A stretch of 42,798 bases of DNA, from NCBI RefSeq assembly GCF_018614415.1, contig NZ_JAGGOO010000137.1, positions 1 through 42,798 on the forward strand, read 5' to 3'. This DNA is from Streptomyces sp. ISL-12 (GTDB taxonomy: Bacteria > Actinomycetota > Actinomycetes > Streptomycetales > Streptomycetaceae). The notes beneath the pieces were generated by a model, which was not told the DNA's origin, made no database searches, and saw only the letters and a list, made by a program, of their open reading frames with translations. Positions 28,917 through 37,259 of this stretch are shown in pieces; position 1 is the first letter of the stretch, and each line of letters begins with the position of its first letter. The position numbers were made by a program, and so were the translations under genes.

Positions 28917-30371
28917 ATGTCAGCCGAGCAGCCGTCCCTCTCCACCGAGTCCACCGCCTACCGCGCCGCCCTCGACGTGATCCGCGCCGTCGAGCCGCGC
29001 GTCGCCGACGCCATCGGGCAGGAGGTGGCCGACCAGCGCGAGATGCTCAAGCTGATCGCCTCGGAGAACTACGCCTCCCCGGCCACGCTCCTCGCGATGG
29101 GCAACTGGTTCAGCGACAAGTACGCCGAGGGCACCGTCGGCCGCCGCTTCTACGCCGGCTGCCGCAACGTCGACACCGTCGAGTCGCTCGCCGCCGAGCA
29201 CGCCCGCGAGCTGTTCGGCGCCCGCCACGCCTACGTCCAGCCGCACTCCGGCATCGACGCCAACCTCGTCGCCTTCTGGGCCGTCCTCGGCGCCCGCGTC
29301 GAGGTGCCCTTCCTGGAGAAGACCGGCGTCCGCCAGATCAACGACCTCACCGACGAGGACTGGGCCGAGCTGCGCCGCGCCTTCGGCAACCAGCGGATGC
29401 TCGGCATGTCCCTGGACGCCGGCGGCCACCTCACCCACGGCTTCCGCCCGAACATCTCCGGCAAGATGTTCGACCAGCGCTCGTACGGCACCGACCCCGC
29501 CACCGGGCTCATCGACTACGAGGCCCTGCGCGCCTCCGCCCGCGAGTTCAAGCCGCTGATCATCGTCGCCGGGTACTCCGCGTACCCGCGCCTGGTGAAC
29601 TTCCGGATCATGCGCGAGATCGCCGACGAGGCCGGCGCCACGCTGATGGTCGACATGGCGCACTTCGCCGGTCTCGTCGCGGGCAAGGTCCTCACCGGCG
29701 ACTTCGACCCCGTACCGCACGCCCAGATCGTGACGACCACCACGCACAAGTCGCTGCGCGGCCCGCGCGGCGGCATGGTGCTGTGCGACGACTCCCTCAA
29801 GGACCAGGTCGACCGCGGCTGCCCGATGGTCCTCGGCGGCCCGCTCCCGCACGTCATGGCCGCCAAGGCCGTCGCCCTCGCCGAGGCCCGGCAGCCCGCC
29901 TTCCAGGACTACGCCCAGCGCATCGTCGACAACTCCCGCGCGCTCGCCGAGGGCCTGATGAAGCGCGGCGCCACCCTGGTCACCGGCGGCACCGACAACC
30001 ACCTCAACCTGATCGACGTCGCGTCCTCCTACGGCCTCACCGGCCGCCAGGCCGAGGCCGCCCTGCTCGACTCCGGCATCGTCACCAACCGCAACGCGAT
30101 CCCCGCCGACCCGAACGGCGCCTGGTACACCTCCGGCATCCGCATCGGCACCCCCGCCCTGACCACCCGTGGCCTGGGCACCGCCGAGATGGACGAGGTC
30201 GCGGGCCTGATCGACCGCGTGCTGACCGCCGCCGAGCCCGGCACCACCAAGTCCGGCGCCACCTCCAAGGCCTCCCACGTCCTGGACGGCAAGATCGCCG
30301 ACGAGATCTCCCGCCGCGCCACCGACCTGGTCGCCGGGTTCCCCCTGTACCCGGAGATCGACCTCGGCTGA
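28917..30371 (+). CDS. glyA: Serine hydroxymethyltransferase
   Basis: PLP enzyme converting serine and THF to glycine and 5,10-methylene-THF, feeding FolD and so purine synthesis. 484 aa, longer than the 417-aa E. coli enzyme, as in the long actinobacterial type. Landmarks: LIASENYAS, EGTVGRRFYAGC, MFDQRSYG, AGYSAYPRLVNF, VDMAHFAGLVAG, and the Schiff-base Lys K278 in TTTTHKSLRGPRGG, then NRNAIP. Start: ATG at 28917 with CCGGAGGT 4-5 nt upstream; the open frame reaching 28866 overlaps the riboswitch and is not used. The ZTP riboswitch in its leader raises expression when 10-formyl-THF is short. A double hairpin follows the stop codon. Confidence 0.98.
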   Translation: MSAEQPSLSTESTAYRAALDVIRAVEPRVADAIGQEVADQREMLKLIASENYASPATLLAMGNWFSDKYAEGTVGRRFYAGCRNVDTVESLAAEHARELFGARHAYVQPHSGIDANLVAFWAVLGARVEVPFLEKTGVRQINDLTDEDWAELRRAFGNQRMLGMSLDAGGHLTHGFRPNISGKMFDQRSYGTDPATGLIDYEALRASAREFKPLIIVAGYSAYPRLVNFRIMREIADEAGATLMVDMAHFAGLVAGKVLTGDFDPVPHAQIVTTTTHKSLRGPRGGMVLCDDSLKDQVDRGCPMVLGGPLPHVMAAKAVALAEARQPAFQDYAQRIVDNSRALAEGLMKRGATLVTGGTDNHLNLIDVASSYGLTGRQAEAALLDSGIVTNRNAIPADPNGAWYTSGIRIGTPALTTRGLGTAEMDEVAGLIDRVLTAAEPGTTKSGATSKASHVLDGKIADEISRRATDLVAGFPLYPEIDLG

Positions 30372-30372
30372 G

Positions 30373-30428
30373 GCGCCCCGAAGGGGCGCGGGGAACCGCG
30401 CGACCGGCCACGACGGTCGCGCGGTCCC
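30373..30428 (+). terminator. Double hairpin after glyA, a Streptomyces-type repeat
   Basis: Stem 1: GCGCCCC-GAA-GGGGCGC (30373-30389). Stem 2: ACCGCGCGACCG (30395-30406) with CGGTCGCGCGGT (30414-30425), extended by GGG/CCC outside a bulged A. I recall the GGGGCGCGGGGAAC...GCGCGACC layout as a frequent intergenic repeat in Streptomyces. It probably terminates glyA. Confidence 0.82.
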
Positions 30429-30470
30429 ACCCGCCGAAACCATCCATGACCCTCTGAGACAATGGTGGGC

Positions 30471-31484
30471 ATGGCGAATGACCGACCTCGTGTGCTCTCC
30501 GGAATCCAGCCCACCGCAGGCTCGTTCCACCTCGGCAACTACCTGGGCGCGGTCCGCCAATGGGTGGCCCTCCAGGAGACCCACGACGCGTTCTACATGG
30601 TCGTCGACCTGCACGCGATCACGGTCCCGCAGGACCCGAAGGAGCTGCGGGCCAACACCCGCCTGGCCGCCGCCCAGCTCCTCGCGGCCGGCCTCGACCC
30701 GGACCGCTGCACCCTCTTCGTCCAGAGCCACGTCCCCGAGCACGCCCAGCTCGCCTGGGTCATGAACTGCCTCACCGGCTTCGGCGAGGCGTCCCGGATG
30801 ACCCAGTTCAAGGACAAGTCCGCCAAGCAGGGCGCCGACCGCGCCTCCGTCGGCCTGTTCACCTACCCGGTCCTCCAGGTCGCGGACATCCTCCTCTACC
30901 AGGCGCACGAGGTGCCGGTCGGCGAGGACCAGCGCCAGCACATCGAGCTGACCCGCGACCTCGCCGAGCGCTTCAACGGCCGCTTCGGCGAGACCTTCAC
31001 CGTCCCCAAGCCGTACATCCTCAAGGAGACGGCGAAGATCTACGATCTCCAGGACCCGACGGTCAAGATGAGCAAGTCCGCGTCCACGCCCAAGGGCCTG
31101 GTCAACCTGCTGGACGAGCCGAAGACCACCGCCAAGAAGGTCAAGAGCGCGGTCACCGACACCGACACGGTCATCGTCTACGACGCCGAGAACAAGCCCG
31201 GCGTCAGCAACCTCCTCACCATCTACTCCACCCTCACCGGTGCGGGCATCGGCGAGCTGGAGGAGAAGTACGCGGGCAAGGGCTACGGCGCTCTCAAGAC
31301 CGACCTCGCCGAGATCATGGTCGACTTCGTGACGCCGTTCCGGGAGCGCACCCAGCAGTACCTGGACGACCCGGAGACGCTGGACTCGGTCCTGGCCAAG
31401 GGCGCGGAGAAGGCGCGGGCGGTCGCGGAGGAGACCCTCTCCCAGGCGTACGACCGCGTGGGCTTCCTGCCCGCCAAGCACTGA
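30471..31484 (+). CDS. trpS: Tryptophanyl-tRNA synthetase
   Basis: Class I aminoacyl-tRNA synthetase, 337 aa, normal bacterial length. HIGH-type motif in GSFHLGNYLGA, VVDLHAIT, the specificity segment YPVLQVADILLYQAHEVPVGEDQRQH and the KMSKS loop VKMSKSAST are intact. Streptomyces often has two TrpRS enzymes, one giving indolmycin resistance; from gene order this one seems the housekeeping copy (inference). Start: ATG at 30471 (MANDRPRVL) preferred over the in-frame ATG at 30462, because conserved sequence starts right after it and GGTGGGC precedes it. It stands as a single gene behind the glyA terminator. Confidence 0.97.
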   Translation: MANDRPRVLSGIQPTAGSFHLGNYLGAVRQWVALQETHDAFYMVVDLHAITVPQDPKELRANTRLAAAQLLAAGLDPDRCTLFVQSHVPEHAQLAWVMNCLTGFGEASRMTQFKDKSAKQGADRASVGLFTYPVLQVADILLYQAHEVPVGEDQRQHIELTRDLAERFNGRFGETFTVPKPYILKETAKIYDLQDPTVKMSKSASTPKGLVNLLDEPKTTAKKVKSAVTDTDTVIVYDAENKPGVSNLLTIYSTLTGAGIGELEEKYAGKGYGALKTDLAEIMVDFVTPFRERTQQYLDDPETLDSVLAKGAEKARAVAEETLSQAYDRVGFLPAKH

Positions 31485-31616
31485 GCGCCACCCCGAGCGC
31501 CGCACATCACTCCGGTTGCGCCTGCCCGCTGCCGGGCCGTGGCCGTACAGTCGGAGAACAGGTGGCCGCACCGGCGGCCACTTCCGGAACGACGACAGGT
31601 CAGAACAGGAGACGAC

Positions 31617-32198
31617 GTGGGGACCGTAACGATCGGCGTGTCGATCGCGGTCCCGGAGCCTCACGGCAGCCGGCTGCAACAGCTGCGCGCGGGCTTCGGC
31701 GACGCCGCTGCTCACGGCATCCCCACGCACGTCACCCTGCTGCCGCCGACGGAGGTCGACGCCGCGACGCTGCCCGCGATCGAGGCGCACCTCGCGGAGG
31801 TCGCCGCCGCCGGGCGGCCCTTCCCGATGCGGCTGTCCGGCACCGGCACCTTCCGCCCCCTCTCCCCGGTCGTCTACGTCCAGGTGGTCGAGGGCGCCGA
31901 GGCCTGCTCCTGGCTGCAGAAGCAGGTCCGTGACGCGTCCGGGCCGGTCGCCCGCGAGCTGCAGTTCCCGTACCACCCGCACGTCACCGTGGCGCACGGC
32001 ATCGAGGAGGCGGCCATGGACCGCGCCTTCGAGGAACTGGCCGACTACGCGGCCGAGTGGCCCTGCACCGGGTTCGCCCTCTACGAGCAGGGCACCGACG
32101 GCGTCTGGCGCAAGCTGCACGAGTACGTGTTCGGCGGTACCGTCGTACCCCCACAGCCCGGTGCCCCGCGCGCCCGGGGCGGCCTGCCCGCCCGCTGA
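31617..32198 (+). CDS. 2H phosphoesterase (2'-5' RNA ligase family)
   Basis: 193-aa protein with the two HxTx motifs of 2H phosphoesterases: HVTL (H38) in IPTHVTLLPPTE and HVTV (H122) in YHPHVTVAHG. Members include LigT/ThpR cyclic phosphodiesterases acting on 2',3'-cyclic RNA ends; the natural substrate here is unknown. YVQVVEG and VYVQ strands complete the two-lobed fold. GTG at 31617 was chosen, with AGGAG 6 nt upstream; the open frame before it has no coding bias. A 7-bp hairpin, GTGGCCG/CGGCCAC (31562-31581), lies in the leader. The gene follows trpS in the same direction with a 132-bp gap. Confidence 0.88.
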   Translation: MGTVTIGVSIAVPEPHGSRLQQLRAGFGDAAAHGIPTHVTLLPPTEVDAATLPAIEAHLAEVAAAGRPFPMRLSGTGTFRPLSPVVYVQVVEGAEACSWLQKQVRDASGPVARELQFPYHPHVTVAHGIEEAAMDRAFEELADYAAEWPCTGFALYEQGTDGVWRKLHEYVFGGTVVPPQPGAPRARGGLPAR

Positions 32199-32226
32199 CC
32201 GACGCGGCCCGGGCGCACAGGCACTC

Positions 32227-34449
32227 ATGGGGGAGGGCGCGAGGGTGGGGGTGACGGGGCTCAGACCCGAGGACCCGGCCACGGTGGGGGACTTCCGGCT
32301 GCTGGGCCGGCTCGGCGCGGGCGGTTTCGGCACGGTCTACCTGGGGCTCACCGCGGGCGGCCGCAGGGTCGCGGTGAAGACGGTGCACCGGCACATCGCC
32401 GACCACGACGGCTTCCGGGCCCGGTTCCGCCGCGAGGTGGAGGCGCTGCGCCGGGCCGGGGGGTTCTTCACCGCCTCGCTCGTGGACGCGGACCCCGCCG
32501 CGCCGCTGCCCTGGCTCGCCACCGAGTACGTGGCCGGGCCCGACCTCGGCACGGTCGTCGCCCGCGGCGGCCCGCTCGCTCCCGACGCCGTCTGGCGGCT
32601 CGGGGCCGGGCTCTGCGAGGCACTGGCCACCCTGCACGGCGCCGGGCTCGTGCACCGCGACCTCAAGCCGTCCAACGTGCTCCTGGCCGAGGACGGCCCC
32701 CGGGTCATCGACTTCGGCATCGCCTCCCTCGCCGACGCCACCCGCCTCACCGTCACCCACGAGGCGGCGGGCACCCCGGGCTACGCCGCCCCCGAGCAGT
32801 TACGGGGCATGCGCGACGTCGGCCCGGCGGCGGACGTGTTCGCGCTGACCTGCCTCCTGGTGTACGCGGCCGGCGGCCGGAGCCCGTTCCGCGGCGGCAC
32901 GCTGGTCGAGTACATCGCCCACGTCCTGCACGAACCGCCCGATCTCCCGGACGGTCTCGACGCGTCCTTCGCCGCCCTGGCCGAGGCCGGACTCGCCCTC
33001 GACCCCGCCGCCCGCCCCGCCCTGTCCGACCTGGCGGCGCTGTGCGCCGAGCGGATCGGCCGGGCCGGGCCGCCGCGCCCCTTCGCCGGCCTGCTGGCAC
33101 CCGCCGTCCGGGACCTCCTCGCGGGCGCCGAGTCGCAGGCGGCGACGGCGGTGGCCTCGGTGGCGGTGGCTTCGGTGGCGGTGGCGTCCGCCGGGCAGAA
33201 GGGAAACGGAGCGGCCGTACGGCCCCGGCCGTGGGAGTGGACGGCGCCCGAGCGCGCGGGCACGGAGTGGGTCCCGCTGCGCGGCCCGGCCCTCGCGTAC
33301 ACCGGGGACGGAACCGGCGTGGTGTGCGTCGCGGCCGGCGGCCGGCTGTACGGGCTGGACGCGGTCGCCGGCACCGTGCGCTGGAGCCTCCCGACGGGCT
33401 GGAGGAGCCTGGCCGCGGGCCCCGTGGCGGCCGGGGACGTCTTCGTGGTCGCCGACGCCGACGGCCGGATCAGCGGCCACCGGGCGGCGGACGGGGCGTG
33501 CCGGTGGAGCCGCCAGGAGAAGGGGGAGGGGTCCGGCGTGCCCCTGGGGGCCCGTCTCTTCGTCACCGACACCCCACGGCACTGGGTCGCCCTGCGCCAC
33601 ACCCTGCGCGACCCGGCCCCCGAGACGCCCGATCACTCGGTGCCGACCTGGGAGCACCTCTACCTGCTGGACCCGGCCACCGGTGAGCCGGTCATGACCC
33701 CCCGGCTGAGCAACGACCCGGGCACCGCGCTCTGGGGCACGACCGTCTGGGCGGCCCACCACCGGCTGTTCGTCCAGGGCTACCGGTGCCTGGAAGCCGT
33801 GGGGCTGGCCACCGACACGGGCACCTGGTGGCGGGAGCGGGCGGAGGCCTCCGCCTCCCTCGGCGAGCGCGTCTTCACCTGGCGGCCCCACTGGGGGCTG
33901 GCCTGCCGGGACGGTGTCACCGGCACCGTCCTGTGGCGCAGCCGAAGACCCCGGGGGGCCAACGGCGCGGTGAGCGTCGATCCGGACCGGGACGTGGTCG
34001 CCGTGGTGACGACCAAGGGCACGTGGGCCTTCGCCGCGCGCACCGGCCGGCTGTTGTGGTCGGCGCCGGCGTACGGCGACCGCGACACGCTGTCGCACAC
34101 GTACACCGGAGCCGTGGACGGTGTGCTGTGGGCCGTGGCCGGCGGGGTGGCGTTCGCCCGTGACACGGCCCGCGGCGAGCTGCTGTGGCGGGCGGAGGCC
34201 GGGCGGAGCGTGGGCACCCCGCAGTTCGCACCGGAGCGGCACGGCGGTCTGCTGTTCCTGTACGACGGGCTGCGGCTGCGCGCGGTGCGGCCGGCGGACG
34301 GTCACGAGGTGTGGTCCGCGGAGTCGGTCCACGAGCCCGCGGCCTGCGACACCCAGCCGCACTGGACCTACGGCGACCTGCTCTACCTGCGCGGCCCCGG
34401 CGGCGTACGGGCCTGCCACGTCCCCGGCCTGTCACCGGACGGTTCATAA
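32227..34449 (+). CDS. AfsK-like Ser/Thr kinase with PQQ-type beta-propeller; contains TTA codon
   Basis: 740-aa kinase. The kinase domain (about 20-275) is complete: LGAGGFGTVYLG, K51 in RRVAVKTVH, HRDLKPSN (D145), DFG (D162), GTPGYAAPEQL and DVFALTCLL. An Ala/Val-rich linker (AVASVAVASVAVAS, about 305-318) comes from a short DNA repeat. The C-terminal half (about 345-735) is a PQQ-like propeller with repeated blades such as GRLYGLDAVAGTVRW, LLDPATGEPV and ARDTARGELLW. This is the layout of AfsK, regulator of antibiotics and development. Leu192, in PEQLRG of the activation segment, is encoded by TTA (32800-32802). That is the only in-frame TTA I found in the window and makes translation depend on the bldA tRNA. 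Start uncertain: ATG 32227 has no SD, GTG 32245 has GGGAGGG 7-8 nt upstream, and GTG 32251 is also possible. Confidence 0.9.
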   Translation: MGEGARVGVTGLRPEDPATVGDFRLLGRLGAGGFGTVYLGLTAGGRRVAVKTVHRHIADHDGFRARFRREVEALRRAGGFFTASLVDADPAAPLPWLATEYVAGPDLGTVVARGGPLAPDAVWRLGAGLCEALATLHGAGLVHRDLKPSNVLLAEDGPRVIDFGIASLADATRLTVTHEAAGTPGYAAPEQLRGMRDVGPAADVFALTCLLVYAAGGRSPFRGGTLVEYIAHVLHEPPDLPDGLDASFAALAEAGLALDPAARPALSDLAALCAERIGRAGPPRPFAGLLAPAVRDLLAGAESQAATAVASVAVASVAVASAGQKGNGAAVRPRPWEWTAPERAGTEWVPLRGPALAYTGDGTGVVCVAAGGRLYGLDAVAGTVRWSLPTGWRSLAAGPVAAGDVFVVADADGRISGHRAADGACRWSRQEKGEGSGVPLGARLFVTDTPRHWVALRHTLRDPAPETPDHSVPTWEHLYLLDPATGEPVMTPRLSNDPGTALWGTTVWAAHHRLFVQGYRCLEAVGLATDTGTWWRERAEASASLGERVFTWRPHWGLACRDGVTGTVLWRSRRPRGANGAVSVDPDRDVVAVVTTKGTWAFAARTGRLLWSAPAYGDRDTLSHTYTGAVDGVLWAVAGGVAFARDTARGELLWRAEAGRSVGTPQFAPERHGGLLFLYDGLRLRAVRPADGHEVWSAESVHEPAACDTQPHWTYGDLLYLRGPGGVRACHVPGLSPDGS

Positions 34450-34469
34450 CCACACAGCGGGCCGGGGCC

Positions 34470-35225
34470 CTACACCGGCAGCCGCCGGAACACCGTGCGG
34501 GGCAGGTGGCGCAGGGCCGACATCACGACCCGGAGCGCGCCGGGCACCCACACCGTCTCCGAGCGCCGCCTCAGGCCCAGCTCGATGGCGGTGGCGACGG
34601 CCTCCGGCGTCGTCGCCAGCGGCGCCTCCTCCAGACCGGCGGTCATCTTCGACCGCACGAACCCGGGGCGTACGACCATGACGTGCACGCCGGTGCCGTG
34701 CAGCGCGTCGCCCAGGCCCTGCGCGAAGGCGTCCAGGCCGGCCTTGCTGGAGCCGTAGATGAAGTTGGCGCGGCGGGCCCGCTCCCCGGCGACGGAGGAG
34801 AGGACGACCAGGGAGCCGTGGCCCTGGTCCTGGAGCGCGGCGGCGCAGACCAGGCCGGCGGAGACGGCGCCCGTGTAGTTGGTCTGCGCGACCCGCACGG
34901 CGCTCACCGGCTCCCGTTCGTCGTGCGCCTGGTCGCCCAGGACGCCGAAGGCGAGCAGCACCAGGTCGATGTCGCCCTCCGCGAAGACCTTCCCCAGCAC
35001 CTCCTCGTGCGACTCGGGGTCGAGGGCGTCGAAGGCGACCGTGCGTACCTCGGCGCCGAGCCCGCGCAGCCCCTCGGCGGCCTCGTCCAGGGCGGGGGAG
35101 GGGCGCCCCGCGAGCCAGACCGTACGGGTGCGGCGGGCCACCAGGCGGCGGGCGGTGGCCAGCGCGATCTCGGACGTACCGCCGAGGACGAGCAGGGACT
35201 GGGGCAGGCCGAAGGCGTCCTTCAT
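34470..35225 (-). CDS. dprE2: Decaprenylphosphoryl-2-keto-ribose reductase DprE2-like
   Basis: 251-aa SDR enzyme. The glycine motif is LVLGGTSEIALATAR (GGTSEIG-like), with YxxxK as YGSSKAGLDAF and catalytic Ser in VVLSSVAGERARRANF. Its order behind dprE1 matches Mycobacterium tuberculosis Rv3790-Rv3791, where DprE2 reduces the 2-keto intermediate to decaprenylphosphoryl-arabinose. ATG at 35225 has AGGAGA 6-7 nt upstream, 9 bp after the dprE1 stop, so they form an operon. The gene converges with the kinase gene 20 bp away. Assignment rests on family likeness plus the co-located pathway genes. Confidence 0.9.
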   Translation of the reverse strand: MKDAFGLPQSLLVLGGTSEIALATARRLVARRTRTVWLAGRPSPALDEAAEGLRGLGAEVRTVAFDALDPESHEEVLGKVFAEGDIDLVLLAFGVLGDQAHDEREPVSAVRVAQTNYTGAVSAGLVCAAALQDQGHGSLVVLSSVAGERARRANFIYGSSKAGLDAFAQGLGDALHGTGVHVMVVRPGFVRSKMTAGLEEAPLATTPEAVATAIELGLRRRSETVWVPGALRVVMSALRHLPRTVFRRLPV

Positions 35226-35234
35226 GGCGGTCTC

Positions 35235-36590
35235 CTAGAGATCGAGGCGGCGGGAGAGGTCGGAGACGAACACCCCGCGCGGGTCCAGCTCCGCGCGCAG
35301 CGCGCGGAAGTCGTCGAGACGCGGGTACATCGCGGCGAGCAGCTCGGGCCGCAGCCGGGAGTCCTTGGCGAGGTAGACCCGGCCGCCCGCCCCCGCCACC
35401 TCCTCGTCCAGCGCGTCGAGGAGGGCGCCGAGGCCGGGCAGGTGGGCCGGGATGTCCAGGGCCAGCGTCCAGCCGGGCACCGGGAAGGACAGCCAGCCCG
35501 GGTCGGCGTCCCCGAAGCGCTTGAGGACGGCCAGGAAGGACGGGCAGCGGTGCGCGCGGATGCGGTGCACGATGCGGCGCAGGGCCTCCTCCTGGCCGTG
35601 GCCGACGGCGAACTGGTACTGGACGAAGCCGCCGCGGCCGTAGATCCGGTTCCAGTGCGGGACGCCGTCCAGGGGGTGGAAGAAGGACGGGATGCGCTGG
35701 AGCCGGCCGGTGCGGGCGCGGGGGGCCTTGCGGAACCAGGCTTCGTTGAAGAGGCCGACCGTGGACCGGGTCAGCAGGCCCTCCGGGACGTACGCGGGGG
35801 CGGCCGGGAGGCGGGCGGTGCGGAACGCGAGGGGCTCCCGGCGGGCGCGGCGCGGCAGGGCGTGGGGCGGGGCGTGGTCGCCGCGGGTGAGGACCGCGCG
35901 GCCGGTCGCGGCACCGCGGGCGAGCAGGTCGATCCAGGCGACGGAGTACCGGTAGCGGTGGTCCCCGTCGGTCAGCCGGGCCAGCAGGTCGTCCAGGTCG
36001 GCGGCGCGCTCGGTGTCGACCGACATCCACGAGGAGCCGACGCGGTGGAGGCGGACCGTCGCGGTGAGGATCACGCCGGTCAGGCCCATCCCGCCGGCGG
36101 TCGCGTCGAACAGCGGCGTGCCCGGTGTGACGGTCCGCACCCGCCCGTCGGCGGTGAGCAGCTCCAGCGACCGCACGTGCCGGGAGAAGGAGCCGCTGAC
36201 GTGGTGGTTCTTGCCGTGGATGTCGGCGCCGATCGCGCCGCCGACGGTGACGTAACGGGTGCCCGGCGTCACCGGCACGAACCAGCCGAGCGGCAGCAGC
36301 ACCTCCATCAGCCGGTGCAGGGAGACGCCCGCGTCGCACAGTACGGTGCCGCCCTCGACGTCGATGGCGTGGATCTTGTCCAGGCCGGTCATGTCCAGCA
36401 CGGCCCCGCCCGCGTTCTGCGCCGCGTCGCCGTACGCCCGGCCCAGGCCCCGGGCGACGGCACCGCGCCGGCCGCAGGCGCGGACGGCGAGCGCCGCCTC
36501 CTCGTACGTCCGGGGGCGGACCAGGAGGGCGACGGTGGGGGCGGTACGGCCCCAGCCGGTGACGGGGCCCCAGTCGGTGTCGGCAGACAT
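35235..36590 (-). CDS. dprE1: Decaprenylphosphoryl-ribose 2'-oxidase DprE1-like
   Basis: 451-aa FAD oxidoreductase (VAO/BBE fold), oxidising decaprenylphosphoryl-ribose at C2. Signatures: GLGRAYGDAAQNAGG, VTVGGAIGADIHGKNHHVSGSF, GMGLTGVI, HWNRIYGRGGFVQYQF, and the catalytic-site YLAKDSRL and YPRLDDF. In M. tuberculosis, Cys387 in GWNICVD is the covalent target of benzothiazinones; the same place here reads GWTLALD, with Ala377. That predicts natural insensitivity to the covalent drugs. ATG at 36590 has no Shine-Dalgarno, and a promoter -10 ends 8 nt before it, suggesting a leaderless message. Divergent from the PAP2-UbiA-GtrA genes, which encode other steps of the same pathway. Confidence 0.93.
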   Translation of the reverse strand: MSADTDWGPVTGWGRTAPTVALLVRPRTYEEAALAVRACGRRGAVARGLGRAYGDAAQNAGGAVLDMTGLDKIHAIDVEGGTVLCDAGVSLHRLMEVLLPLGWFVPVTPGTRYVTVGGAIGADIHGKNHHVSGSFSRHVRSLELLTADGRVRTVTPGTPLFDATAGGMGLTGVILTATVRLHRVGSSWMSVDTERAADLDDLLARLTDGDHRYRYSVAWIDLLARGAATGRAVLTRGDHAPPHALPRRARREPLAFRTARLPAAPAYVPEGLLTRSTVGLFNEAWFRKAPRARTGRLQRIPSFFHPLDGVPHWNRIYGRGGFVQYQFAVGHGQEEALRRIVHRIRAHRCPSFLAVLKRFGDADPGWLSFPVPGWTLALDIPAHLPGLGALLDALDEEVAGAGGRVYLAKDSRLRPELLAAMYPRLDDFRALRAELDPRGVFVSDLSRRLDL

Positions 36591-36597
36591 GCCGGTG

Positions 36598-36625
36598 ACC
36601 GTATCGCCCCTTTATCCAACATCAA
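36598..36625 (-). promoter_or_regulatory. Promoter of dprE1-dprE2
   Basis: On the minus strand TTGATG (36625-36620), 16 bp, TACGGT (36603-36598). The -10 ends 7 nt before the ATG, which implies a very short or absent leader. The surrounding 36591-36734 gap is AT-rich for this genome and has two TTTATCC copies (about 36610-36616 and 36641-36647). Confidence 0.5.
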
Positions 36626-36734
36626 TTCTGAAACCTCCGGTTTATCCCCGAAATGGGTGATTAATGGGATGTCGCTCAATAGTTCCGGAGTTTTGCCGGA
36701 GTTCCGCCGCCACCGGCATGAACAGTGAGTCCGT

Positions 36735-37259
36735 ATGGACCACCACCTCGACCACCGCGACGGCATGGACCACCGGATCGTCTCCGCCCTCAGAGCGTGC
36801 GGCGGCGACCCGCGCGTGGCGGGCGCCGCCCGCGCCCTGTCCTTCGTGGGGGAGCACGGGGCGCTGTGGCTGGCGGCGGGCCTCGCCGGGGCCGCCGCGG
36901 ACGGCGCCCGGCGCGGCGCCTGGCTGCGCGGCACCGCGCTCACCGCGGGCGCGCACCTGGCCAGCATGGGCGTGAAACGGGTCGTGCGCCGTCCGCGCCC
37001 CGCGCATGTGCGGCCCCTGGTGCCCACCGTGGGCCGGCACTCCTTCCCCAGCTCGCATGCCACCTCCGCGGTGGCCGCCGCCGTCGTCTTCGGCACCCTC
37101 GGGGTCCGCGCCGCCTGGCCGGTGGCCGCCGCGGTGTGCCTCTCCCGGCTGGTCACCGGCGTCCACTACCCCTCGGACGTGGCGGCCGGCGCCGCCCTGG
37201 GCGCCCTCACGGCCCGTCTCGGCGCCGGCTGGATGCGAGGAGGCGCCGCACGTGGCTGA
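36735..37259 (+). CDS. PAP2-family membrane phosphatase (Rv3807c-like)
   Basis: 174-aa membrane phosphatase. All three PAP2 motifs are present: KRVVRRPRP, FPSSHATS and SRLVTGVHYPSD. Several hydrophobic segments (LWLAAGLAGAAA, AVAAAVVFGTLGV, WPVAAAVCL) fit a five- to six-helix protein. With the overlapping UbiA gene it corresponds to M. tuberculosis Rv3807c-Rv3806c, proposed to remove the 5-phosphate of decaprenylphosphoryl-5-phosphoribose, giving the DprE1 substrate. Start at ATG 36735 has no clear SD; ATG 36765 (MDHRIVSAL) is an alternative. The last 8 bp overlap the UbiA gene. Confidence 0.9.
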   Translation: MDHHLDHRDGMDHRIVSALRACGGDPRVAGAARALSFVGEHGALWLAAGLAGAAADGARRGAWLRGTALTAGAHLASMGVKRVVRRPRPAHVRPLVPTVGRHSFPSSHATSAVAAAVVFGTLGVRAAWPVAAAVCLSRLVTGVHYPSDVAAGAALGALTARLGAGWMRGGAARG

